NCBI GenBank assembly: GCA_017430365.1
Contig: JAFRNC010000001.1
Coordinates: 413,053 to 477,052 of the forward strand
Length of the DNA stretch: 64,000 nucleotides
Direction: 5' to 3'
From: Bacteroidales bacterium
GTDB lineage: Bacteria; Bacteroidota; Bacteroidia; Bacteroidales; UBA932
The notes under the pieces are model-generated. The model saw nothing but the letters and a program-made list of their open reading frames with translations. It made no database searches and was not told where the DNA came from. Both the position numbers and the translations under genes were made by a program. This document shows, piece after piece, positions 28,110 through 36,646 of the stretch. Numbering within the stretch: position 1 is the first letter of the stretch; every line of letters begins with the position of its first letter.

Positions 28110-30317
28110 CTATTCGAACACCTTCCTGACGAGTTCCACCGGATTGCCCGTCGGGGTTGCGGAGAACGTACCGGGACGCTCGGCCCACCAGGCGTATTCG
28201 AAGTCTTTCATCGCCTCGAGCATCTGCTCCTCGCGGGCGCCTTCGAGTTTCTCGCCGGCGGCGAGAGCCTGCTCGACGGCATTGAAGAACAGTTCCCAGC
28301 GGCCTTTGTAGTATGTTCCTACGAGGCCTGCCCATGAGCGGTCGGCGTAGTCGGTCAGGAGGTTGCCGCGGTCGCCCCAGCTGGTGAGGAGGTTGCGGGC
28401 GTTGCTCTCGAAGTAGTCGGACTCGGATGCGTCAGCCCCCCATGCACGTGCGTCGGCTATCCATTTTCCGACAAGGAAGTAGGGCTGCGACGCCAGAAGT
28501 TCGTCGAGGGTATCGAAAATGCCGAGCAGTTCTTCCTTACGGGCTTTCATCGCCTCGGTATCGCCTTTCTCGTAGGCTTCCTTGTAGGCGGCGAACCGCT
28601 GTTCGAAATCGTTGCTCAGATACTGCCGGGTAATGTTGACCAGGTCGAATTCATACGAAGGACCCTTTCCGCCGGCGGCAAGGAGATGGGTGACGACCTC
28701 GCGCAGTTTTTCGTTCTCGTAGTTGAACTTCACGCTTGAATGGTACGAAGATGAGCGGTTGAACGAAGGCCTCAGGTTCATGACCGGACTGTGTCCGGGG
28801 ACGGAACGCTGGATGTATATCTCGTCGAAAAGCTCCTTCCAGGCGGCGCGTGCCTCCTCGCTGTCCACTCCGGCGCGGCTCCATGCCAGAGCGTCGGCAT
28901 ATTCATCGAGGTTGCGGTGCTGGGGAACATCCCATGCCTTCTCGAAGATGAACTGGTACATGAAGGGATTGCAGTCGAATCCTTCAAGCGTCGATCCCAG
29001 TCCCCTGAAGTTGGGACCGGCCTCGGCGAAGGTTCCCTCGATCAGGCCGGAGATTTCCTGAATGTTTCCGGCCAGGAAAGTATTGCCGCCGAAATTGCCG
29101 AGATAGCACCAGATGAACGGTACTCCGTAGTAGCAGTCGGTCTTGCGCCAAACTTCCATCCTCTCGCAGTAGTAGTCGAGGAGAATGGATTTTTCGGCGG
29201 GATAGGAGGTCAGGAAGGCTTTCACGCGTTCGTCGCTGTCGCCTTCGAACCAGTATTTGCGCTCGTTGTAGAAGAGCCAGGTCATCTGGAGCCAGGTGGC
29301 TGCGGGGTCGGCTGCGGCGAGCGATTCATATACGCCTTTGCTCACGCCGGCCAGATAGTCGGGATCCCAGCTCTTGGGAATCATCTCGTTGAAGATATCT
29401 ATACCGTAGATGTGGTCGGTGCCGTAGATTTCGATCTCCTTGTCGAGGAATCTCTTCTGGATGACGGGGAAGAGGATGTCTTCCGGATCGAGGAACCAGG
29501 GATAGTCTTCAAGCGCGAAGCCTGCCCAGTCGCTCATGCGCTCGATCTTCGCGTTGGGGAAGATTCGCTTGAGTTCCGGGGGGACGTGCCCTGCGAAGGC
29601 GGGGAGGACAGGCTTCATGTTGAGTTCACGCTCCCTTGCCACGATCTGTTTCTGCAGGGCTTCCTGGCCCTCGAGCCACGACTTGGGAAGCGGGCCTCCC
29701 CAGCGGTCTATGTTGAGCATCCTGTGCCAGGGAAGATGAGCCGGACCGGTGAAGTAGCTGCGCACTTCCTCGTCGGTAAGCCCCATCTCGGTCCAGACCT
29801 GATACCAGATGGACTCCTGTCCTGTGATTGCAAGGGGCAGGTTGATGCCGTTGAGGGCCATCCAGTCGATGAAATGCTCCCATTCCTTCCATCCCCACCA
29901 TGGCATGGTGTAGCCGTAGGTGCAGTAGTTGAGGAAGAAGCGTTCCGGAACCCGGGCGCTGATGCGGACAGGCGTTTCGACTTTCGGAAGGGCCTTGGGC
30001 ATAGTCCCCTTGTCCCATGCGAACCAGCCGATGTTGACGTGGCAGTAATACTTCAGGTAGTGGTTGAGGCCCACGGCCATGGAGTTGGCGTTGTTGCCGC
30101 CGATGACGATCTTGCGTCCTTCGCTGCGCAGGGTGAAGAAATCGGCCGTGTCGGCGGGAAGGGTTTCGAAGACGAAACTGCGGGCTGATCCGGGGATGAT
30201 GCGCTCCGTGAGCGCACGGGCCGCGGCAGCATCGGTGCTGTCGTCTTTCTGGGCGCAGGAACAGACGGAACCTACGGTCAGCAGTGCCGCCAATTCAAGG
30301 AGGAGGAAGTTTTTCAT
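28110..30317 (-). CDS. Alpha-N-acetylglucosaminidase, GH89, lipoprotein
   Basis: Exo-glycosidase expected to release terminal alpha-linked GlcNAc from mucin or heparan-type glycans outside the cytoplasm. The 735 residues start with a lipoprotein leader ending VCSC (Cys21). The NAGLU order is seen: an N-terminal alpha/beta domain (about 30-115), the catalytic barrel with CTYGYTMPWWGWKEWEHFID, LPLAITGQESIWY, YGIDIFNEMIPKSWD and GSTLEGFDCNPFMY, and a helical C-terminal domain. Glutamates in FNEM and LEGF are candidates for the catalytic pair. Its start overlaps the previous gene stop by four bases. Confidence 0.93.
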   Translation of the reverse strand: MKNFLLLELAALLTVGSVCSCAQKDDSTDAAAARALTERIIPGSARSFVFETLPADTADFFTLRSEGRKIVIGGNNANSMAVGLNHYLKYYCHVNIGWFAWDKGTMPKALPKVETPVRISARVPERFFLNYCTYGYTMPWWGWKEWEHFIDWMALNGINLPLAITGQESIWYQVWTEMGLTDEEVRSYFTGPAHLPWHRMLNIDRWGGPLPKSWLEGQEALQKQIVARERELNMKPVLPAFAGHVPPELKRIFPNAKIERMSDWAGFALEDYPWFLDPEDILFPVIQKRFLDKEIEIYGTDHIYGIDIFNEMIPKSWDPDYLAGVSKGVYESLAAADPAATWLQMTWLFYNERKYWFEGDSDERVKAFLTSYPAEKSILLDYYCERMEVWRKTDCYYGVPFIWCYLGNFGGNTFLAGNIQEISGLIEGTFAEAGPNFRGLGSTLEGFDCNPFMYQFIFEKAWDVPQHRNLDEYADALAWSRAGVDSEEARAAWKELFDEIYIQRSVPGHSPVMNLRPSFNRSSSYHSSVKFNYENEKLREVVTHLLAAGGKGPSYEFDLVNITRQYLSNDFEQRFAAYKEAYEKGDTEAMKARKEELLGIFDTLDELLASQPYFLVGKWIADARAWGADASESDYFESNARNLLTSWGDRGNLLTDYADRSWAGLVGTYYKGRWELFFNAVEQALAAGEKLEGAREEQMLEAMKDFEYAWWAERPGTFSATPTGNPVELVRKVFE

Positions 30318-31600
30318 ATGAACAGTTTTTCTATCTTTTCAACAATGCCGGGATCGGATGCGTTGCCGATCAGGCTGGGTTTCAGGTAATGGCAGCAGTG
30401 TTCGCGCTGGAATCGTGCTGCGCCGCCGCCGGTGATGTTGAGCATGGCCACGCTCTCGCGGGGAAGTTTGCCCGCTTCGAAGGCGTTGATCATTCCCTTG
30501 AGGGCTACCGCAGCAGCCGAATAGATGTCGATGCCTTCCGTTTCGAGGAAGAGTTGCTGCATGGCGTCGATATCGGCGTTGGTGGCGCACTCCATGTCGC
30601 CGCCGGCATCGCAGAGGGCGTCGTAGACTCCGCCTCTGAGGCTGTAGGGGGGACGCCGGTTCGACAGTACCTCAGCCTTGATCGCGAGGGCCTTGACGCG
30701 GGCCTCGTCGTCGTCCATGGGGAGGAGCGGCCGGCTTCCGGCCTTCCAGGCATCGTACATGGGCAGGAACGGGACGTTCTGCGAAGGGAACAGTTTCATC
30801 TTGTGGGAGCCGAAGCGTCCGTCTTCGATAAGCCGGAGGTTGGCCTCCCAAGCGGCGATAGTACCCGTACCCGATCCGATCGCCTGGAAATAGGCGTCCG
30901 GAATGCGTCCGATGACCTGTGCCGCCGAGAGCACTGTCGTAGCCATGCCGTCGCGGCGGGCGACATTCTTGGCTCCGCCTTCAGCGAAGAAGAGGGGGGA
31001 AGTGCAGGCCGCGTCGCTGAGCGCGATCGCGTCGAAATAGTCGGTGCCCCTGGGAGAGCATATGAGCTTTACGCAATCGTTAAGGGGCTTTTCAAACCAA
31101 AGTGCGCCAATGTTCTCTTCCGGCACGCTAAGCAGGAGCGGAATGTTGTTGTCGGAGCATACTTTTGCGAATGCACGGGCGGTGTTGCCTGCGGAGGCGA
31201 CTACCAGGACGCGCTTCTCCCCGTCGGGGATGCGGGCGCAAACACTGTAGGCCTCGGTCTCCTTGAAGGAGCAGGTGGTCATTCCGGCGCCCTTCTCGGG
31301 CCAGTATCCGGAAAAAGATATGTACAGGTTCGGAAGCCCGAGGCGGGCTCCCAGTTTTTCACTTTTGTAGGTGACCGTCGGAGAGGAACCGTTGAGCATG
31401 CGCCTGACCGGCATCCAGTCGGCGAATTTGTAGATTCCCATCCCGTCGGGACCGAATTCTATCTGCTTCTTTTCGTAGATTGCACGGATCAGGGAAGGCT
31501 CCTTGCATTCCGGGTCAGCGAGCATCCAGCCGCTGTCCTCGAAACGGCGTCCTGTCGCGACCGTTTCGAGCTGATATTTCGTCGGTTGAAAGTTTTTCAT
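30314..31600 (-). CDS. Cysteate synthase / threonine synthase-like PLP enzyme
   Basis: Fold-type II PLP enzyme of 428 residues. The PLP lysine is most likely Lys113 in MTTCSFKETEA. The phosphate and cofactor loops are VVASAGNTARAFAKV and AVGSGTGTIAAW-like (here QAIGSGTGTIAAWEANL), and the C-terminus has MLNITGGGAARF. The pattern GYWPEKGAGMTTCSFKE recalls the group annotated as cysteate synthase (phosphoserine plus sulfite to L-cysteate), derived from threonine synthase. Cysteate would supply the headgroup of sulfonolipids known in some Bacteroidota. Threonine synthase activity is the main alternative. Its stop overlaps the GH89 start. Confidence 0.65.
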   Translation of the reverse strand: MKNFQPTKYQLETVATGRRFEDSGWMLADPECKEPSLIRAIYEKKQIEFGPDGMGIYKFADWMPVRRMLNGSSPTVTYKSEKLGARLGLPNLYISFSGYWPEKGAGMTTCSFKETEAYSVCARIPDGEKRVLVVASAGNTARAFAKVCSDNNIPLLLSVPEENIGALWFEKPLNDCVKLICSPRGTDYFDAIALSDAACTSPLFFAEGGAKNVARRDGMATTVLSAAQVIGRIPDAYFQAIGSGTGTIAAWEANLRLIEDGRFGSHKMKLFPSQNVPFLPMYDAWKAGSRPLLPMDDDEARVKALAIKAEVLSNRRPPYSLRGGVYDALCDAGGDMECATNADIDAMQQLFLETEGIDIYSAAAVALKGMINAFEAGKLPRESVAMLNITGGGAARFQREHCCHYLKPSLIGNASDPGIVEKIEKLFI

Positions 31601-31623
31601 GTATCGTAGGATTGTCTAATCTT

Positions 31624-31631
31624 CAAATATA
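31624..31631 (-). promoter_or_regulatory. -7 box of cysteate synthase-like / GH89 operon
   Basis: The minus strand reads TATATTTG, with the start codon at 31600. A -33 box, if present, would fall inside the neighbouring terminator. Confidence 0.55.
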
Positions 31632-31633
31632 CG

Positions 31634-31660
31634 AAAAAAGCGGTGAACCACCGCTTTTTT
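31634..31660 (-). terminator. Terminator of nagA-hdr operon
   Basis: AAAAAAGCGGTG, loop AAC, then CACCGCTTTTTT: a 12-bp stem including A/T flanks, starting right after the last stop codon at 31662. Confidence 0.9.
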
Positions 31661-31661
31661 G

Positions 31662-33515
31662 TCACTGCTGTTCGAGATTGTCCGCCAGCACCTGTGCGAA
31701 ATCCACCACGGGAATGGGGGAGTACCGTCCGAATGTCTTGAGACAAAGAGGACAGGCGGTCACGATACTCTCGGGGTTGTTGGCCGTCAGGTTGTCGATA
31801 GAGTTGCGGGTGATGGGTTCCCGGTCCTCATAGCGCAGCGTGAGGGAACCGACCGATCCGCCGCAGCAGACGCTCTCCTTGCGTTCCTTGAGCGCGGGGA
31901 CCAGCTGCCCGACCGAGCGGAGGACGTTGCGTGGCTCTTCGTAGATGCCGCAGCCGCGTCCGAGATCGCACGGATCGTGATATACGATAGTGGCGTGGGA
32001 ATTCTTCACTTTGAGCCGTCCTTCCGCGAGGAGGTTGTTGAAATACTCGGTGTAGTGCATCACCCGGACGCCGATGAGGTCGTAATGCTCCTTGAAGATG
32101 CGGTAGCAGATGGCACAGCTTACAAGCAGGATCTCGGCGCCGCTCTTCTCGATGATGGCGCGGTTCCTCTCGATCAGTTTCTTCGCCTCTTCCTGGCGTC
32201 CCGAAAGCATCAGGGGCCTGCCGCAGCATATGCTGCCGTCCTTGTCCATGAGCTCGTAATCGACGCCTGCGTGCTGCAGGACCTTTTCTACGGAACGGCC
32301 TATCACAGGAGTGAGCGAACTCATGCAGCCTGCGTAGTAGAGAACTTTCCCTTTGACGGAAGGGGTGAATCCGTCGTTCCCGGCAGCCTCTTCCCGCTGC
32401 GGCTCTCCGGCTCCGGCCAGATAGGCGAAATCCGCAGGAATCCTGTTGTTGTTTTTCTCCTGGACCGTACGGTAGGCGAGCCTGAGTCCGCAGGCATCCA
32501 TCTGGACCTGGCACAGGGAGGCGCATTTGCCGCACATGAGGCATTTCTCGGCTATTTCGAGCGACCTCTTGGCGTTCCGCCGTTTCAGGTTGCGCACGTA
32601 ATAGACAGTGGCGTCCTTGACGTTCTTTTTCTGGACTCCCATGGGGCAGGCGTCGATGCAGACTCCGCAGCTGGGGCAGGAGTAGAGCATCGCAAGCGCG
32701 AAACCCTTGCGAGTATGGCGTACCGGCAACCTTGCGTTGCGCATCGGAATGAGAAGAATCTCGGAAGGGATGTGCATGTAGCGCGTGAAGGGGAGCACGG
32801 TCATGAAAGTGCCGAGTGCGAACGAATAGGCCCACCATGCGACTGTGATGTTCTCGGGCTTGCTCATGAATCCGCTTAGGATCCAGTTGATGGGGATGGT
32901 CATGAAACTGCCGCCCGCGACTCCAGCCGTGAATCCTTCTGCTATCCAGCGGAGCGGGAATATGGCCCAGAGGCTGTAGAGACCTATCCTGTCTGTAAGG
33001 GTGAGCCTGGTTGTGCGGCGCATGCCCACTATCCTTGACCTGAACCGCTTGATGATGGCTATCGTGATGCCGCTGAGTATCAACAGCAGGAAGAAGTCCA
33101 TCAGGAAGAAGAAGAATGATCCCTGCAGGGTCTCGTTCTGCTCCTCCATGAAATAGCGGAAGAATATGGGGTAGTAGAGTTTGTGAAGCCTTTCGGGTAT
33201 GTAGAGTATAGTCTCGATGTGGCCTATGAGGATGATCATGAACCAACCGAAAGCGATGCTGGAGTGCATGTATCCCAGGACGGGATTGCGCTTCCAAAGT
33301 TTAACGTGGAAGAGGCAGTCGCTGAACAGGTCGCGGATGTTCTTCAGTATCGTGGTGGGCGTGATGAGCGAAACGGCGAATTTGCGCCTGTCGGCGGGGG
33401 TGAGCTGGACAAGCACCTTCACGAGGCTGAAGAGGCACCAGCACAGCACGAAGGTCATGCCGAAGACGAAGGGGAGGACAAAGGGGTCGTATGCCGCCAG
33501 GATGCGTTCTTTCAT
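31662..33515 (-). CDS. Membrane HdrDE/DsrMK-like iron-sulfur oxidoreductase
   Basis: A 617-residue fusion. The N-terminal third carries about five to six hydrophobic helices (within 10-265) like the cytochrome-b-type HdrE/NarI subunit, with histidines in GYMHSSIAFGW and ILIGHIETI as possible haem ligands. Then come two 4Fe-4S motifs, CPSCGVCIDACPMG (about residues 278-291) and CLMCGKCASLCQ, and two cysteine-rich CCG domains (SICCGRPLML with CAICYRIF; ESVCCGGSVG with ACPLCLKTF). This is the HdrD/GlpC-type catalytic layout. It likely links quinone or haem electrons to the soluble Hdr-like subunits. It starts inside the stop of the preceding gene (ATGA). Confidence 0.85.
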   Translation of the reverse strand: MKERILAAYDPFVLPFVFGMTFVLCWCLFSLVKVLVQLTPADRRKFAVSLITPTTILKNIRDLFSDCLFHVKLWKRNPVLGYMHSSIAFGWFMIILIGHIETILYIPERLHKLYYPIFFRYFMEEQNETLQGSFFFFLMDFFLLLILSGITIAIIKRFRSRIVGMRRTTRLTLTDRIGLYSLWAIFPLRWIAEGFTAGVAGGSFMTIPINWILSGFMSKPENITVAWWAYSFALGTFMTVLPFTRYMHIPSEILLIPMRNARLPVRHTRKGFALAMLYSCPSCGVCIDACPMGVQKKNVKDATVYYVRNLKRRNAKRSLEIAEKCLMCGKCASLCQVQMDACGLRLAYRTVQEKNNNRIPADFAYLAGAGEPQREEAAGNDGFTPSVKGKVLYYAGCMSSLTPVIGRSVEKVLQHAGVDYELMDKDGSICCGRPLMLSGRQEEAKKLIERNRAIIEKSGAEILLVSCAICYRIFKEHYDLIGVRVMHYTEYFNNLLAEGRLKVKNSHATIVYHDPCDLGRGCGIYEEPRNVLRSVGQLVPALKERKESVCCGGSVGSLTLRYEDREPITRNSIDNLTANNPESIVTACPLCLKTFGRYSPIPVVDFAQVLADNLEQQ

Positions 33516-33853
33516 CGTGATCCCTCCTCAAGTTTGTAGACTTTGCCGATGCTCAGTATGAGATGGCGCGTGTTGATTCCCCTGGGGCATACCAGGAGGC
33601 ATTTCCCGCAGAGCATGCAGTGCCTCAGCATGGACAGCGTCTCCTTTTCGCGGCCGCGCTGGAGGGAGAGGATGACCCGGCGCAGGTTCATCTCCGTGAA
33701 GACCCCTGCGGAGCAGCTTGCGGCGCAGGAGCCGCAGGCGATGCATTTCGACACGTCGGGTTCGAGCGCATGGAGTTCATCGAATGCCGGATTGGAGACA
33801 TTCTCGATCTTGAGCGTCGAACTCGGTGTCAGTCCGTATCCGAAGTCTATCAT
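33512..33853 (-). CDS. HdrC-like 4Fe-4S protein, small
   Basis: A 113-residue ferredoxin-like protein with two 4Fe-4S motifs: CIACGSCAASCSAG (about residues 37-50) and CMLCGKCLLVCPRG (about 82-95). The helical spacing between them is typical of HdrC/GlpC electron-transfer subunits. Both ends overlap neighbours by four bases (ATGA), so translation is tightly coupled to the HdrA-like and membrane subunits. The partner electron donor is not identifiable. Confidence 0.85.
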   Translation of the reverse strand: MIDFGYGLTPSSTLKIENVSNPAFDELHALEPDVSKCIACGSCAASCSAGVFTEMNLRRVILSLQRGREKETLSMLRHCMLCGKCLLVCPRGINTRHLILSIGKVYKLEEGSR

Positions 33854-34866
33854 TTTGCGGGGCTCTTAAGGAATCTGTCGACTGCGAGGGCGGCTGCGCC
33901 GGCTTCGCTGAGGGTTTCGGGCATGGTCTTGGGACCCGTGGCCGCGCCGGCGAAGAAGATGCCTTCGCGCGATGAGGTGAACGGGCTGGCAATGAGGCTC
34001 TTCGGGAGGAAGAATCCGTCGTCGCCGGTCTGGATGTTCACCATCCTGGCCAGCTGCTGGGTACCTGCGGAAGGAGCCATTCCGGCCATCAGCACCAGAA
34101 GGTCCATCTTGATTTTCATGGGCTTCCCGAAGAGGGTGTCCTCGGCTTTCACGAAAAGATGCCCGTCTATGTCTTCCGACACTTCCGAGACCCTGCCCCT
34201 GACGAACCTGATGCCGAAATCCTTCTGCGCTTTCAGGTAGAGGTCCTCGAACCTGCGGCCGAACATGCGGAGGTCCATGTAGAAGCAGTATATGTTGGCT
34301 TCGGGGAACTTCTCTTTTATCTCGCATGCCTGCTTGACGGCCGTCACGCAGCATACCTTAGAGCACTGGCGGTTTCCGGCCTTCTCGTCCCTCGAACCTA
34401 CGCAGTGGACGAAACCTATGGTCTTTATGTTGTCGAACTGCGGTGAGGCCCCGCTCTTGAACCAGGCTTCCAGGTCGGCGTTGGTAATCACGCGCTCGTA
34501 GATGCCGTAGCCGTATTCCTCCTTCTTCTCGGCCTTGAAAACGTCGAATCCCGTGGTCAGCAGGATCGCACGCACCTGGGCGGAGAGGCCGTTGGAAAGC
34601 TTGACCACCCACGTGTCCTTCAGCCTGTTGATCGAAGCGACTTCCGTATCGGTGAAATACTTGATACCGTCCAGGTCGGCCAGCATGGGCTCAAGGAAAG
34701 TGCGGGCCTCGACCCCGTCGGGGAAGAGGCGGTCCCAGCGGGCCAGATGACCTCCAAGGACAGGTTCCTTTTCAATGAGTATGGGGGTGTATCCCAGATC
34801 GCGGAGCCTGCGAGAGGCTTCTATTCCGGCGGGCCCTCCGCCGATTACAACTACGTTCTGGCTCAT
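33850..34866 (-). CDS. hdrA: HdrA-like FAD-binding oxidoreductase
   Basis: A 338-residue flavoprotein resembling the core of heterodisulfide reductase subunit A. The FAD loop is VVVIGGGPAGIEASRRLRDL (residues 5-24), and the HdrA-type cysteine region is FVHCVGSRDEKAGNRQCSKVCC (about residues 153-174). The C-terminal ferredoxin domains of methanogen HdrA are absent, so it is a short form like those of QmoA/HdrA relatives. It probably splits or relays electrons among the five-gene complex. Confidence 0.83.
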   Translation of the reverse strand: MSQNVVVIGGGPAGIEASRRLRDLGYTPILIEKEPVLGGHLARWDRLFPDGVEARTFLEPMLADLDGIKYFTDTEVASINRLKDTWVVKLSNGLSAQVRAILLTTGFDVFKAEKKEEYGYGIYERVITNADLEAWFKSGASPQFDNIKTIGFVHCVGSRDEKAGNRQCSKVCCVTAVKQACEIKEKFPEANIYCFYMDLRMFGRRFEDLYLKAQKDFGIRFVRGRVSEVSEDIDGHLFVKAEDTLFGKPMKIKMDLLVLMAGMAPSAGTQQLARMVNIQTGDDGFFLPKSLIASPFTSSREGIFFAGAATGPKTMPETLSEAGAAALAVDRFLKSPAK

Positions 34867-34867
34867 G

Positions 34868-35938
34868 TCAGCAGCATTTTATGTTCATGGGGAACTCCGG
34901 CCGCTGGAGTTGCTTGCCGTTGAGTCCCTTGTATTTGTCTTCAGGATTGTAGGGGATGCCCAGTTTGTCGAGCAAGGGTTCGACGGCCACCTGATGCGTC
35001 TGCAGGCCGAGGTCCCATGGATTGTAGCCCAGCACCAGTCCTGCCACTTCCTCATAGGTGAAAACGGGGATTCCGTAGCCGTCCTGGCCGTAAGTCTTGC
35101 CTGTCTGTTCGGCGATGACATATTGCCAGCGGTCGAGGAAATAGGGACATCCGGGGCAGTTGGTGATGATCATGTCGGGCTTGAAGGGCTCCATGCTCTC
35201 GAACTTCTTGTGGGTGTTCGATACGGAGTAGCCACGGTTGGCCCTGACCAGGTACTGGCGGAAACCGAATCCGCAGCAGTGGCGCCGCTCGGGATAGTCC
35301 ACGACCTCGCCGCCCCACGACTCCACCATGCCAGCCAGCACGTAAGGGTATTCGGCGCCGCCCACGCCTTTGGACGGGAACATCTTGGAGTAGTGGCAGC
35401 CTATGTGCTCCACCACTCGGAGCGGTTCACCTGTCTTGCAGTTTACGAGCCGGTATTTGGCCTGCTCGGCGATCTCGTTGCGGAACTTGTAGATCAGGTC
35501 GCTGGCGTGCGCAAGGTATGTGGGTACCTTGAACTCCCGTTTCGTGGCTTTCCAGAGGTTCTCGCGGATCTTCGCCAGGAGTTCGGGAAATTCCCTCCAG
35601 TCTTCGATGACCTCGCTGTAGAGGCCGAAACTGGTGATGCAGCTGCATACATAATTCTCGTAGCCGGCCTCGGTCATGAGGGCGAACTGACGGGCGATTA
35701 TGGTCATCATCGTCTCCTGGGGGATGGCTTCACTGTGATAGGCTATACCTCCGCAGGTCGTGTGGTGAGGGGTTTCGTAGACGTCTTTCCCGAGCCTGTC
35801 GCGGAGTATCTCCAGGAAAGTCTTCTCTGAGGCGGGGAAGAAGCTCTGGCGGATGCAGCTCCGCACGTAGAACCAGTGGTCGACGGGTATTTCTTTCTGG
35901 TATTCTGACCAGATGCGTTGTTTTCCTTGATAGATCAT
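34868..35938 (-). CDS. hdrB: HdrB-like CCG-domain iron-sulfur protein
   Basis: A 356-residue protein with cysteine clusters typical of HdrB: CSCITSFG, HIGCHYSKMF, RRHCCGFGF and TNCPGCPYFLD, the last two being CCG-domain motifs that hold the noncubane 4Fe-4S centre where disulfides are reduced in methanogens. There is no coenzyme M/B pathway here, so the thiol substrate is unknown. One base separates it from the HdrA-like gene and one from the HdrC-like gene. Confidence 0.85.
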   Translation of the reverse strand: MIYQGKQRIWSEYQKEIPVDHWFYVRSCIRQSFFPASEKTFLEILRDRLGKDVYETPHHTTCGGIAYHSEAIPQETMMTIIARQFALMTEAGYENYVCSCITSFGLYSEVIEDWREFPELLAKIRENLWKATKREFKVPTYLAHASDLIYKFRNEIAEQAKYRLVNCKTGEPLRVVEHIGCHYSKMFPSKGVGGAEYPYVLAGMVESWGGEVVDYPERRHCCGFGFRQYLVRANRGYSVSNTHKKFESMEPFKPDMIITNCPGCPYFLDRWQYVIAEQTGKTYGQDGYGIPVFTYEEVAGLVLGYNPWDLGLQTHQVAVEPLLDKLGIPYNPEDKYKGLNGKQLQRPEFPMNIKCC

Positions 35939-35939
35939 G

Positions 35940-36641
35940 TCAGTCTTCGGTGTTGAGGTGGCACGTGGAGGTCCGGTTGAAGGCCTGTTCCTCGTATTCT
36001 TCCATCGTCAGGCCCATCTCGTCGGCCTTCTCCTTCGATTTCTCCTCGACTATCTCCATCCAGCGGGTCGCGCCGGTGATGTCGAAGATGGCCTTGAGTT
36101 CGTCAAGCGATTCCTGTGGGATCTTGCGGAGTGCGCCGGGGCCTATCTGCCCGAGATGCGCTCCGAGCCGCTCGTAGACGTCCTCCATGTGCTCCTGGGT
36201 CCATTTGCCCACGGTGCCGTATTCAGGGTGTTTGCCATATGCGAAAGTCTTGGGATAGACGCAGTATCCGTAATTGAGGATATTGCGCTGCATGGCGTGC
36301 ATCAGCGGCAGCTGCTGGCGTCCTTTCTCGCTCTCTGCGAAATAACCGAGTTCGATCGAGAGCGAGCGCAGGGCCATGATCACCAGGCCCGGGGCGTTCT
36401 TCCGGGGGCAGCGGGTGACGCAGGAGAGGCACTCTCCGCAATACCAGATGGTGTCGCCCTTGAGCAGCTCGATGATGGCGTCGTCGTCGCGGCTCTGTAC
36501 TATCGTGACGATCTTCTTGGGGTTGTAGCGGTAGAACTCTGCCGCCGGACATATGGCGGTGCAGGTGCCGCAGCTTATGCAGGCCTTGAGTCCTTCTTTG
36601 ATGCGGTAGTCCTGCGCGAGGCGGTCGTATATTTTTCCCAT
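35940..36641 (-). CDS. hdrC: HdrC-like 4Fe-4S protein
   Basis: A 233-residue protein with two 4Fe-4S motifs, CISCGTCTAICPAA (about residues 21-34) and CGECLSCVTRCPRK (about 68-81), the HdrC pattern. The remaining 150 residues are helical and charged and longer than in methanogen HdrC. Expected to pass electrons between HdrA- and HdrB-like subunits. First hdr gene of the operon, five bases after nagA. Confidence 0.85.
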   Translation of the reverse strand: MGKIYDRLAQDYRIKEGLKACISCGTCTAICPAAEFYRYNPKKIVTIVQSRDDDAIIELLKGDTIWYCGECLSCVTRCPRKNAPGLVIMALRSLSIELGYFAESEKGRQQLPLMHAMQRNILNYGYCVYPKTFAYGKHPEYGTVGKWTQEHMEDVYERLGAHLGQIGPGALRKIPQESLDELKAIFDITGATRWMEIVEEKSKEKADEMGLTMEEYEEQAFNRTSTCHLNTED

Positions 36642-36646
36642 ATCAA

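Noticed and set aside
28791..30188. A 465-codon plus-strand open frame opposite the GH89 gene
   Set aside because: The GH89 protein is full length with conserved motifs; the antisense product has only repetitive Gly/Val/Glu composition.
31662..36641. Methanogen-type heterodisulfide reductase for coenzyme M/B
   Set aside because: All surrounding genes are bacterial and no methanogenesis genes are seen; HdrA lacks its ferredoxin domains, so only an Hdr-like complex is claimed.
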